NCBI GenBank assembly: GCA_963846885.1
Contig: CAWJXS010000020.1
Coordinates: 186,001-250,000, forward strand
DNA: 64,000 nt
Source of the DNA: RPQJ01 sp963846885
GTDB taxonomy: Bacteria > Pseudomonadota > Gammaproteobacteria > Steroidobacterales > Steroidobacteraceae
Direction of reading: 5' to 3'
The stretch's first letter is position 1, and each line of letters starts with the position of its first letter. The position numbers and the translations under genes are program-made. This document shows, piece after piece, positions 27,970-37,218 of the stretch. The notes beneath the pieces are model-generated. The model ran no database searches, had not been told where the DNA came from, and was given only the letters and a program-made list of their open reading frames with translations.

Positions 27970-28415
27970 GCGCTGCATCAACGATTTAGGTTGCAGCAAC
28001 CCGAATCTGCAAGTAAATTCGGCGCTGGTTAAAGTTTGACCAGCAAGCGCCCAGCGCGTACGGCACCGAGACGCAATCGAATTCAACGAGCCTAGTTTCT
28101 AGGATTCCATCCTTAACTTCGCCTGGTGCCGCCACTTCTTATGACGACCTCGCCCAAGGGCTCAAAGCCCGTCCTGCTTCCGCTCCGGCCCGCCGCCGTC
28201 GACCGGAAACGGCTGCGTGCGCAGGTCATGCCGGCCGGCTCGCGCCAGGCCGTGCAGGGTTGATTTCGGGGGTGTGTGATAGCATGCGTCGCGATCGTTG
28301 CCCGTACGTGTCTTGCAGAGCGCCGCTCGGCGCCTCTTGTTTCGAGCCGAAACGTCTTCGATCAAGTGACAGGAAACGTCGCTGCAGTGCCGGCTGGAAC
28401 AGCCCGGCGGTAAGT

Positions 28416-28446
28416 TTGACGCTCGGCTGCGAACCCCTGTTTGAAT
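28416..28446 (+). promoter_or_regulatory. Possible promoter of the RRM protein gene
   Basis: TTGACG (28416-28421) and TTGAAT (28441-28446) with 19-bp spacing, 75 bp before the start codon. The spacing is longer than ideal. Confidence 0.3.
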
Positions 28447-28520
28447 GAGTGTTGAGTAGTGCCGGCCAGGCAATGACGCCTGAGTTCCGGTTTGATTGTG
28501 TTACTTCTGAGGATGTTCGA

Positions 28521-28907
28521 ATGACCAAGATTTACGTGGGCAACCTGCCTTTCACAGCGACGGAACCCGACGTGCGCGAGCTTTTCGCTCAGCACGGCAC
28601 CGTCGAATCCGTTGCCCTCCCGACCGATCGCGAGACCGGCCGGCCGCGCGGCTTCGGCTTTGTCGAAATGCCGCAGGCTGATGCCCAGCGCGCCATGCAG
28701 GCGCTCAACGGCTTCAACATGGGCGGCCGTCCCCTGCGCGTCAACGAAGCGCAGGATCGTCCCCGCACCGGCGGCGGTGGTGGCGGCGGTCGTCCGGGTG
28801 GCGGTGGCCGTCCGGGCGGCGGTGGCGGCGGCTACGGCGGTGGTGGCGGCGGCGGTGGCGGCTACGGTGGTGGCGGCGGCGGCGGCGGCGGTCAGCGCCG
28901 CTGGTAA
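28521..28907 (+). CDS. Glycine-rich RNA-binding protein (RRM domain)
   Basis: The protein is 128 aa from the ATG at 28521 (TGAGGATG upstream). A single RRM has RNP2 IYVGNL (residues 4-9) and RNP1 RGFGFVEM (43-50) with the conserved aromatic positions. It is followed by a ~45-residue tail of Gly with Arg/Tyr interruptions, ending QRRW. This layout resembles the cold-induced Rbp proteins of cyanobacteria and many proteobacteria, which act as RNA chaperones. The long structured upstream region would suit post-transcriptional control, which is inference. Confidence 0.93.
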   Translation: MTKIYVGNLPFTATEPDVRELFAQHGTVESVALPTDRETGRPRGFGFVEMPQADAQRAMQALNGFNMGGRPLRVNEAQDRPRTGGGGGGGRPGGGGRPGGGGGGYGGGGGGGGGYGGGGGGGGGQRRW

Positions 28908-28964
28908 CCCCGTTCGGGGCTGAGGCGTAAGCCCGGCCCCGGCCGAACCAGCAAGCAGCCTGCT

Positions 28965-29000
28965 GAAGGCCGCAGCCTCACGGTTGCGGCCTTCTCTCCC
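28965..29000 (+). terminator. Terminator hairpin after the RRM gene
   Basis: GAAGGCCGCAGCC (28965-28977) pairs with GGTTGCGGCCTTC (28982-28994) with one G-T wobble and a 4-base loop, followed by TCTCCCT. A smaller CCCCG-TT-CGGGG hairpin lies right after the stop codon. Confidence 0.7.
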
Positions 29001-29072
29001 TGGCGCTCGAAGCACTCCACCCGGGTGCGGCGGGATCGTGCGCCTGCGGCGAATCCTCCCGATTCGCCTTGC

Positions 29073-31163
29073 TTACCACATGTCCCGCAAACGGTTCGCG
29101 ACGTCGATGCGCGGGCCCGCGGCCGCCTTGTGCGCGCCGTAAGCGTCCCGCGTTTCACCCGCGGTCACGCGCGCAAATCGTTGCATCACCTGCTCCGTCA
29201 GAAACCTGCTGCGCGCACCGTGCACGTAGCGATCACCCAGGCCCTGCTGCTGCGTCACGTAGAACCGCACGGGCGCGATCAGACGCAGCTCGGTCCGCGC
29301 GCGAGTCATCGCCACGTACAGGAGCCGCCGTTCTTCTTCGAGCAGCTCGGCGCGACCGGCGGCGAACTCGGACGGGAACGTGCCATCGCTCACGTTCAGC
29401 ACGTGCACGGATTCCCATTCCTGGCCCTTGGACGAATGCACGGTGGACAACACGAGGTAGTCCTCGTCCAGCAGTGGATCGCCCGACAGGTCACCCGTGG
29501 CCTGCGGTGGATCAAGCGTGAGTTCGGTGACGAAGGATTCGCGTGTGCGGTGCTGCTGGCTCAAGCGCTCGAGCTGGTCGAGATCGCCACGCCGCGCATG
29601 CGCCGACTCGTACAGGCGCTCGAGCTGCGGTTCGTACCATTGCCGCACCCGGCTCACCTGGCCTTCCCACGGCGCGTTTTCGGCACCGATGTCGCGCAGC
29701 AGCGACGTGAGCGGCGCCCAGGTCTCGCGTGTTGCCGCCGGCACCGCGTAAGCGGCCAGCGCCTGCCACGCAAAGCCCGCAGCCTCGAAGGCTTCGCATG
29801 CACGCTGAGCGTTGGCGGGGCCCATGCCCGGCAACAGCTGCAGCACGCGGAAGGCGGCAATGCGATTGCGCGGGTTGTCGGCCCAACGCAGCACCGCGAG
29901 CAGGTCCTTGACGTGCGCGGCCTCGAGAAACTTGAGTCCGCCGTACTTCACGTAAGGGATGTTGCGACGCATGAGTTCGAGCTCGAGCACGTCGCTGTGG
30001 TCGGCGTTGCGGAACAGGACCGCTTGCCGGCGCAGGTCGACGCCGCGCTCGCGCGCTTCGAGCACGCAATCGGCAACGTAGGTGGCCTGCGCCTGTTCGT
30101 CGAGCAGCGTCACGTACTGCGGCATGGCGCCGTCGCCACGCACGCTGCGCAGGTGCTTGCGGTACTGCCGCCCGCCTGCGGCCATCAACGCGTTGGCGGC
30201 ATCGAGCACCGGTTGCGTCGAACGGTAGTTTTCCTCGAGCGTGACGACGCGCGCGGGTGGCGTGAACGCTGCAGGGAACTGCAGGATGTTGTCGATCGAC
30301 GCGGCGCGGAACGAATAGATGGACTGCGCGTCGTCGCCCACGACCGTGAGCCCGGCGCCATCGGGCTTCATGCGCAGCAGGATCTCGGCCTGCACGACAT
30401 TGGTGTCCTGGTATTCGTCGACCAGCACGTGGTCGAAACGCGCGCCGATCTCGGCCGCCAGCGCCGGATCGGCCGTCATGACGTGCCAGTACAGCAGCAG
30501 GTCGTCGTAATCGAGCACCTGCTGCTCGAGCTTGGCTTCGACATAGGCACGGCACAGCGCCGTCAGTTGTTCTTCCCATTCGAGGCACCACGGATAGGCC
30601 GTCTCGAGCGTGTGGCGCAGCGGCCGTTGCGTGTTGACGCGATGCGAGTAGAGCCCCAGGCAGGTGTCCTTGCGCGGAAACCGCTTCACGGTCTTCGAGA
30701 ACCCCAGGCGATGACGCACGACATCCATGAGGTCGGCGGCATCGCCGCGGTCGAGCACCGAGAACGCCGGATCGAGCCCTAGCCGTGGCGCATATTCGCG
30801 GATGAGCCGATTGCCGATCGCATGGAAGGTGCCGGACCAGGGCAGGCGCAGGTTATCGGGCACGCGGCCCGCGGCGCCCGCCTCCGCCGCCAGCGCTTCG
30901 GCCATGACCCGCTGCGCACGGCGCGTCATCTCGAGCGCGGCCCGCCGCGTGAAGGTAAGCAGCAGCATGCGCTCGGGCGGCACGCCCGCGAGCAGCAGGC
31001 GCGCCACGCGATGGGCGAGCGTGCTGGTCTTGCCGGTGCCTGCGCCGGCGATGACGAGCAACGGTGACGCCGCCAGGCCGCCCCCCGCGCGCGGCTCGCC
31101 GTGGGCGACGGCCTCCCGTTGCGCGGTGTTCAGCTTGGCGAAGGCGGTGCTCGAGAGGGTCAT
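29073..31163 (-). CDS. UvrD/Rep-family ATP-dependent DNA helicase
   Basis: 696 aa, superfamily 1A. Motifs in order: Q-like LNTAQREAV, Walker A GAGTGKT (~40-46), Ia LLTFTRRAALEM, Ic SGTFHAIGNRLIREY, Walker B VLVDEYQDTN, III VVGDDAQSIYSFRAA, IV LEENYRSTQPVL, V LSTVHSSKGQEWESV and VI LLYVAMTRAR. 3'-5' translocation on single-stranded DNA is expected from the family. It is slightly shorter than UvrD (720 aa) and Rep, and motif V carries QEWESV rather than LEF, so it is a paralogue rather than UvrD itself. Single gene. Confidence 0.92.
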   Translation of the reverse strand: MTLSSTAFAKLNTAQREAVAHGEPRAGGGLAASPLLVIAGAGTGKTSTLAHRVARLLLAGVPPERMLLLTFTRRAALEMTRRAQRVMAEALAAEAGAAGRVPDNLRLPWSGTFHAIGNRLIREYAPRLGLDPAFSVLDRGDAADLMDVVRHRLGFSKTVKRFPRKDTCLGLYSHRVNTQRPLRHTLETAYPWCLEWEEQLTALCRAYVEAKLEQQVLDYDDLLLYWHVMTADPALAAEIGARFDHVLVDEYQDTNVVQAEILLRMKPDGAGLTVVGDDAQSIYSFRAASIDNILQFPAAFTPPARVVTLEENYRSTQPVLDAANALMAAGGRQYRKHLRSVRGDGAMPQYVTLLDEQAQATYVADCVLEARERGVDLRRQAVLFRNADHSDVLELELMRRNIPYVKYGGLKFLEAAHVKDLLAVLRWADNPRNRIAAFRVLQLLPGMGPANAQRACEAFEAAGFAWQALAAYAVPAATRETWAPLTSLLRDIGAENAPWEGQVSRVRQWYEPQLERLYESAHARRGDLDQLERLSQQHRTRESFVTELTLDPPQATGDLSGDPLLDEDYLVLSTVHSSKGQEWESVHVLNVSDGTFPSEFAAGRAELLEEERRLLYVAMTRARTELRLIAPVRFYVTQQQGLGDRYVHGARSRFLTEQVMQRFARVTAGETRDAYGAHKAAAGPRIDVANRLRDMW

Positions 31164-31212
31164 GGCAGGCGGCCACTATAGGCAGCGGCTGTATGGATAT
31201 CCAGTACCGGAA

Positions 31213-31240
31213 GGGGTTAGGGGTTAGGGGACAGGGGTTA
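31213..31240 (+). repeat. Short GGGGTTA heptamer array
   Basis: Four 7-base units (GGGGTTA, GGGGTTA, GGGGACA, GGGGTTA) lie between the helicase and the DUF6524-like gene. Related to the TAGGGGC arrays at 21795 and 56850. Confidence 0.7.
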
Positions 31241-31293
31241 GTAAGATGCCGGCCCCAAGGGGTGTCGTTTCGATCACAGAGGGTTGGATAAAA

Positions 31294-31722
31294 ATGGCGA
31301 AAGGGAACAGCGACGATTTCGACCTGGGCAGCGTGGTCATGCGGGTGGTGTTCTCGCTGGCGCTCGTTTTCCTGACGTTCAACCCCACCGGTCATTCCTA
31401 CTACCACTGGCTGCAGGAAAACCTGACGCCCATCCAGCCGACGGTCGTGATCGCAGGCATCGTGCTGCTCGGCGCGTGGCTGTTCTTCATCCGGGCGACG
31501 TTCTCGTCGATGGGCACCGTGGGCGTCGTGCTGCTGCTCGCGCTGTTCGCTGCGATCGTCTGGTGGATGGTCAGGCAGGGCTGGCTCTCGACGGCCGACA
31601 AATCGACGATGGCGTGGGTGGTGCTGAGCTGCCTCGGCCTGCTGCTCGGCATCGGCATGTCGTGGGCGCACATCCGGGCACGCATTTCGGGGCAGGCCTC
31701 GGTCGATCGCGTCGATCAATAG
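31294..31722 (+). CDS. Small four-helix membrane protein (probable DUF6524 family)
   Basis: 142 aa from the ATG at 31294 (AKGNSDDFDLGSVVMRVVF). Four hydrophobic segments: VVMRVVFSLALVFLTFN, VVIADPP-free VVIAGIVLLGAWLFFI, TVGVVLLLALFAAIVWWMV and TMAWVVLSCLGLLLGIGMSW, ending in a short charged tail. The NPTGHSYYHWL segment after helix 1 is distinctive. The family name is from memory; the function is not known. It precedes the AhpD-like gene on the same strand by 30 bp, so the two may be co-transcribed. Confidence 0.8.
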   Translation: MAKGNSDDFDLGSVVMRVVFSLALVFLTFNPTGHSYYHWLQENLTPIQPTVVIAGIVLLGAWLFFIRATFSSMGTVGVVLLLALFAAIVWWMVRQGWLSTADKSTMAWVVLSCLGLLLGIGMSWAHIRARISGQASVDRVDQ

Positions 31723-31752
31723 CATCCGGTCTCGCGCCGGAACGGAGTCCAG

Positions 31753-32850
31753 ATGAGCAGCAAGGCACCGCCGGCCGAGCGTTACCCGTCACAGCCGTCG
31801 CACGTCATGGCGCTGGAACTGCCCGTGCCGCCGCGTGCATCGCTGCCGCCCGACCTGCAGAAGTACTTCAGTATCTGCGACGACAAGATCGGCTTCCTGC
31901 CGAACGTGCTCGCGGCCTACAGCTGGAACGAGAAGAAGCTGCGCGCGTTCATCGGCTTCTACAACGACCTGATGCTCGATGAATCGCCGCTCAGCAAGCT
32001 CGAGCGCGAGATGATCGCCGTCGTGGTGTCGTCAGCCAACCGCTGCTACTACTGCCAGGTCGCGCACGGTCAGGCAGTGCGCGAACTTTCCGGCGATCCG
32101 GCGCTCGGTGAACTGCTGGTCATGAACTACCGTGCGGCGGTACTGACGCCGCAGCAGCGCGCGATGCTCGACTTCGCGCACAAGATGACGGTCTCGCCCG
32201 ACGCGATCGTCGAAGCGGATCGGACCGCGCTGCGGACCGCAGGTTTCGACGACCGCTCGATCTGGGACATCGCGTCCGTGGCGGCATTTTTCAACATGAC
32301 CAACCGCGTCGCGACTGCGATAGACATGATGCCGAACGCGGAGTACCACTCGCAGAGACCGCTGAGCTTGAGAATAGGGGACATTCACCGGCTGATTCGG
32401 GTGGTTCTGGCAGTGATCTGCGTGAAGTCCGCCTACATCCGATGCGGACGAACCCGCGTCTTCGAGGATGACCCGCGTGGGCCGTATCCGGCGCTTACGA
32501 ACGCCGCCGCCGCCGGGTGCGAGCCTGACTCCGTCAGTGCATCGGCCCCGTGCCAGGAGCCGCTGTCGCATTCACGCAAGCGCGCAGACTTGCGGACTTC
32601 TCCGCCGCCGCCCGACTGGTTCTCCACGAGCAGTCATCCAGCCACATGCCGGAGATCGTCGCCAGAGGTCGCCGGACCCGGACACGCTCGCCTGCGCCGT
32701 ACTGTCACCTGCCAGACGGCACGGGCCGGCCGCGAAAACGCAGCCGCTCGCCGGATTGCCGCGCCGACGTACATCCGCACACAGGTGACCGACATGCGCA
32801 ATCACGTGCGCAAGCGGCATGGACCGGCCGGACCAGACCCTCGGAGCTGA
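31753..32850 (+). CDS. Peroxidase-related AhpD/CMD-family enzyme, C-terminus replaced by mobile-element sequence
   Basis: Residues 1-201 are a complete alkylhydroperoxidase-like (carboxymuconolactone decarboxylase) protein of the peroxidase-related subfamily: KIGFLPNVLAAYSWNEKKL, then the redox motif C98-x2-C101-x3-H105, and WDIASVAAFFNMTNRVA to PNAEYHSQ, where relatives normally stop. The frame then runs for 164 more residues into the RAYT element; the first are LRIGDIHRL, encoded by its terminal repeat. The extra part is Arg/Pro/Ser-rich and unlikely to fold. The native stop has been lost, so the product may be unstable or extended. Confidence 0.8.
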   Translation: MSSKAPPAERYPSQPSHVMALELPVPPRASLPPDLQKYFSICDDKIGFLPNVLAAYSWNEKKLRAFIGFYNDLMLDESPLSKLEREMIAVVVSSANRCYYCQVAHGQAVRELSGDPALGELLVMNYRAAVLTPQQRAMLDFAHKMTVSPDAIVEADRTALRTAGFDDRSIWDIASVAAFFNMTNRVATAIDMMPNAEYHSQRPLSLRIGDIHRLIRVVLAVICVKSAYIRCGRTRVFEDDPRGPYPALTNAAAAGCEPDSVSASAPCQEPLSHSRKRADLRTSPPPPDWFSTSSHPATCRRSSPEVAGPGHARLRRTVTCQTARAGRENAAARRIAAPTYIRTQVTDMRNHVRKRHGPAGPDPRS

Positions 32851-33188
32851 TGCAGCAGGTTGCCGAGAGCGCGACGGCCTGTACCGCCGGACCAGCCCTT
32901 CCGGCAGCCGTGGCTGCAGATGGAAGTGGTTGAATGCGTGGTCAGGAACCAGGCAGCGGCTTAGATCGCAGTTGCTGAGCGCGGGCGCACCACCACGTGG
33001 AAGTGGTTCGGCATGATGCAGGCGGCGAAAACTGTGCGAGCGCCACCCTTTCACACGCGTCGTGCCCATCAGGCGCAGCGAAGGCCGCATAGTCCGGCGG
33101 ATCGGCAGAACACCGTCGAACGGTTATTGCCGCGGCTGATGACGTGGTACACGCCGCCAGCCATGATCGATCTGGCCGTTCTTGGCAT
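32545..33188 (-). pseudogene. RAYT-type transposase (Y1/HUH, IS200-like) remnant
   Basis: From the ATG at 33188 the minus strand reads PRTARSIMAGGVYHVISRGN NRSTVF, the typical start of REP-associated transposases. Frame then changes repeatedly: PPDYAAFAA and CERVAL; then CIMPNHFHVVVRPRSAT with the HUH motif HFH; then GRVW...GHL; and finally LRACVN near 32580. Stops and at least three frame changes show it is dead. The left limit is approximate. Confidence 0.75.
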
Positions 33189-33249
33189 CGAGCCACATGA
33201 TGGGCAGCGCTTGCGTAAGCGGCACCGAGCCCGGCGCGAATACGGCGAG

Positions 33250-34698
<1,449 letters not shown>

Positions 34699-34855
34699 CC
34701 CTTGCTCCCGTCGTTCGGCGACTGGTTTTCGTAGCCGGTAACGCTACCACACGAGGGGCCCGGCTGGACTGGCCGGCAGCGTCGCGCTACATGCAGAATG
34801 GCATGTCCGGTCGAGCGCAGACCTCCCATGCGCGGCCACAATAGGAATGAGTTGC

Positions 34856-35413
34856 ATGACCGGCAGTGTCCGAAACGTCTACCAGGGCAAGGTACTCAAG
34901 CTCAACATCGAGTGCGTCAAGCTGCCGAACGGCACCGTCGCGGAACTGGAGATCGCCCACCACCCCGGTGGCGCCGTCGTAGTCGCCCTGGATAAGGACG
35001 AGCGGGTCTGCCTGCTGCGCCAGTTTCGTCACGCGGTCGGCGGCTGGATCACGGAGTTGCCGGCCGGCAAGATCGACAATTGCGAGCCCCCGCTCGAGTG
35101 CGCCAAGCGCGAGCTGGGCGAGGAAGCGGGCGTGAAGGCCCGCCAATGGGAACCGCTGGGCCAGCTGTTCAGCTCACCGGGCGTGCTGACCGAAGTCATC
35201 CACGTGTTCCTGGCCCGCGAACTCGCTGTCTGCGATACGGGCGCCGAGCCCCACGAGGTCTTCGAAACGAGCTGGGTGCCGCTCGCCGAGGCTGCCGCGC
35301 AAGCGGCCAACGGCCGCCTGCAGGATGCCAAGACCATCGCCGGACTCATCTGGGCCAGCACCCACGTCGAGGCCGAGAAGCGCTCGGCCCCGCCGAATCC
35401 ATCCAAAGTGTGA
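34856..35413 (+). CDS. NUDIX hydrolase, ADP-ribose pyrophosphatase type
   Basis: 185 aa. The Nudix box is complete: G-x5-E-x7-REL-x-EE-x-G-V (GKIDNCE...KRELGEEAGV, ~71-93). It is preceded by the VCLLRQFRHAVGGWITELPAG segment and followed by SSPGVLTEVIHVFLARE, as in ADP-ribose/nucleoside-diphosphate-sugar hydrolases. It probably cleaves ADP-ribose to AMP and ribose-5-phosphate. AGGA stands at a proper distance before the ATG at 34856; an ATG at 34847 would add three residues. Confidence 0.92.
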   Translation: MTGSVRNVYQGKVLKLNIECVKLPNGTVAELEIAHHPGGAVVVALDKDERVCLLRQFRHAVGGWITELPAGKIDNCEPPLECAKRELGEEAGVKARQWEPLGQLFSSPGVLTEVIHVFLARELAVCDTGAEPHEVFETSWVPLAEAAAQAANGRLQDAKTIAGLIWASTHVEAEKRSAPPNPSKV

Positions 35414-35498
35414 TCTGGTTATCGTTAGCCGCAGGTTTTTGTTCGTAACATCCGGGGTGGAGCTGTATCCGCGATTAAGATGCAGCGGGGGAATCCAT

Positions 35499-35882
35499 AT
35501 GCCTGACGAGCCACCGAAGAAGACGAGCGGGCAGCGCCCCGACGATGGGGACACCCCGGACCAGGATCCGGGCCGCCTGGCCGAGGACGACCGCGGCAAC
35601 ATCACGTGGCAGTGGGCCAATAACGACGCGCTGCAGGCCGACGATACGATGGGCGGAATCGAGCGTATGCGTGCGCTCGTCGACCCCAGGCTTGACGTCG
35701 TCGACGACGACGCGCCGAATTCCTTGCGGGACAATACCAAGGGCCTCAAGACCGGCTACAACCCTTACGACAGCGGCAAGCTTGGCAAGGTCGAACGCAA
35801 AAAGAAGAAGAGCCTGGCAGAGCTGTCGCAATGGATCGAGGCAAGGCGCAAAGCCGAGGGCTCCGGCGAACCCAGCGAATAG
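35499..35882 (+). CDS. Conserved hypothetical charged protein
   Basis: 127 aa from the ATG at 35499 (CGGGGGAA before it). Highly charged and without a signal peptide. The recognisable core is NITWQWANNDALQADD, MRALVDPRLDVVDDD and LKTGYNPYDSGKLGKVERKKKKSL, then a helical SQWIEARRKAE end. I know similar short proteins in gammaproteobacteria but no function. Likely cytoplasmic. Confidence 0.75.
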   Translation: MPDEPPKKTSGQRPDDGDTPDQDPGRLAEDDRGNITWQWANNDALQADDTMGGIERMRALVDPRLDVVDDDAPNSLRDNTKGLKTGYNPYDSGKLGKVERKKKKSLAELSQWIEARRKAEGSGEPSE

Positions 35883-35982
35883 GAGCCCGCTAGCGAGCCC
35901 TGCTCAGGCGAAGTGCAGCGCGGGCCGTGCGTGCGTGCACGAGACCGGTACCATGCGTGAACCGTTTCACGACAGGCACTGC

Positions 35983-36480
35983 ATGCAAGTCTTCGGCATC
36001 GTCGGTCGCAAGAACACCGGCAAGACTCACCTCGTGACGCGCCTCGTGCGTTTGGGTTGCGCGCGCGGCCTGCGCATCTCGACCATCAAGCATGCGCACC
36101 ACGAGTTCGACGTCGACCAGCCCGGCAAGGACAGTTACCTGCATCGCGAGGCCGGCGCGCACGAAGTGCTGGTGGCGTCGGCTGCACGCTGGGCGCTGCT
36201 GCATGAGCACCGCGGTGCGCAGGAACCGTCGCTGCAGGACTTGCTCGGGCGCCTCGCCGCGTGTGACCTGGTGCTGGTCGAAGGCTTCAAGCGTGAAGTG
36301 AGCGCGCGCCTGGAGGTGTATCGCGCGAGTTGCGGGCAGGCCCCGCTGGCATTCGAGGACGATGGGATCCTCGCCGTGGCGACCGACGACGCCGCGCACT
36401 TTGCCAGTCGCAGCGGCCTGCGCTGCCTGCCGCTCGACGACGAGGCGGCGGTACTGGACTACGTGCTCGCGCTCGCCTGA
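35983..36480 (+). CDS. mobB: Molybdopterin-guanine dinucleotide biosynthesis adaptor protein MobB
   Basis: 165 aa. P-loop GTPase fold: Walker A GRKNTGKT (residues 8-15), then the family signature STIKHAHHEFDVDQPGKDSY and REAGAHEVLVAS. DLVLVEGFKRE holds the Walker B-like region. MobB helps MobA build the bis-MGD molybdenum cofactor; no other moco gene is in the window. Start chosen at 35983; an ATG at 35953 would add ten residues. Its 3' end overlaps the convergent HAD gene by 22 bases. Confidence 0.92.
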   Translation: MQVFGIVGRKNTGKTHLVTRLVRLGCARGLRISTIKHAHHEFDVDQPGKDSYLHREAGAHEVLVASAARWALLHEHRGAQEPSLQDLLGRLAACDLVLVEGFKREVSARLEVYRASCGQAPLAFEDDGILAVATDDAAHFASRSGLRCLPLDDEAAVLDYVLALA

Positions 36481-37169
36481 GCGGCGCGTGCAACGGTTGC
36501 GTGGAGTTCGTCGAGACCGGTGATCGTCAGCTCCGGCGCGGGCGACGATCGCGACCAGGGCGCAGCCTCGCGGTTCAGCCACACCGGCACCAGGCCGGCC
36601 GCGCGCGCCCCTTCGACGTCGGCCTCCGGGTCGTCGCCCACGTGAACGGCCTCGCTCGCGTCGAGCCCGGCGCGTGCCAGCAACTGCGCGAAGATGCGCG
36701 GGTCAGGCTTCATCATGCCGGCATCGCGTGCCGCGAGGCCCGCTTCGAAATAGTCGCCGAGTCCGCAGAGTGCCAGGTCGGCGTTGCCATTGCTGATCGC
36801 GAACAGGCGGAACTCGCGCACCAGCGCGTCCAGCGCCGGACGCACGTCATCGTAGAGCGTGACCTGGTTGCGCGCGCGGTAGAACACGGCGAATGCTTCG
36901 TCGGCCATGGCGAGTGGATAGCCCGCTTCGCGCGCGTGGTGACGCAGCGACTCGAGACGCAACCAGGTGAAATCGTGCCCCATGGCCGGGTGCTCGAGCG
37001 CCATGCGCGCCCGGACATCGCGCATCGAACGCAGGTCGTGCTGCTCGGTGACACGCGGGTAGTACTGCAGCAGGAAGTCGTGCATGGCGTGCTCTGCCCG
37101 CAGAATCACCGGGTAGACGTCCCAGAGGGTGTTGTCGAGATCGAAGATGATCGCCCGGATGCCGCTCAT
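36459..37169 (-). CDS. HAD-superfamily hydrolase (YigB/HAD-IA-like phosphatase)
   Basis: 236 aa from the ATG at 37169. Motif I is DLDNTLWD (nucleophile Asp10, Asp12), motif II is FAISNGN, motif III Lys is in MMKPDPRIF and motif IV is VHVGDDPEADVEGARAAG. A helical cap lies between motifs I and II, as in subfamily I. Resembles YigB-type flavin-precursor or pyrimidine phosphatases; the substrate is not assignable. Divergent from avtA, with 49 bp between their starts. Confidence 0.88.
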   Translation of the reverse strand: MSGIRAIIFDLDNTLWDVYPVILRAEHAMHDFLLQYYPRVTEQHDLRSMRDVRARMALEHPAMGHDFTWLRLESLRHHAREAGYPLAMADEAFAVFYRARNQVTLYDDVRPALDALVREFRLFAISNGNADLALCGLGDYFEAGLAARDAGMMKPDPRIFAQLLARAGLDASEAVHVGDDPEADVEGARAAGLVPVWLNREAAPWSRSSPAPELTITGLDELHATVARAAQASAST

Positions 37170-37218
37170 GGAGATTGCCGTATCATGCGCCGCGAAATCA
37201 CGCGGGCAGCGAGTGTAC

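Larger units (their letters stand above)
27918..28520. other. 603-bp intergenic region with several small hairpins, upstream of the RRM gene
   Basis: No convincing gene. Small perfect or near-perfect hairpins follow one another: GGTTGC-A-GCAACC (27989-28001), CCGAAT/ATTCGG (28001-28022), GCTGGTT/GACCAGC (28024-28044), CCTAG-TTT-CTAGG (28091-28103) and GGGCT-CAA-AGCCC (28155-28167). A 40-codon ORF (28141-28263, starting TTSPKGSKPVLLPLRP) is open but unsupported. The local AT content is higher than around it. It may hold a small RNA or a long regulatory leader. Confidence 0.5.

Noticed and set aside
28141..28263. 40-codon ORF in the intergenic region before the RRM gene
   Set aside because: No ribosome-binding site or recognisable pattern; it overlaps a small hairpin.
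32032..32571. 179-codon minus-strand ORF across the AhpD gene end
   Set aside because: Its conserved part is the antisense of AhpD and decayed transposase; not a gene.
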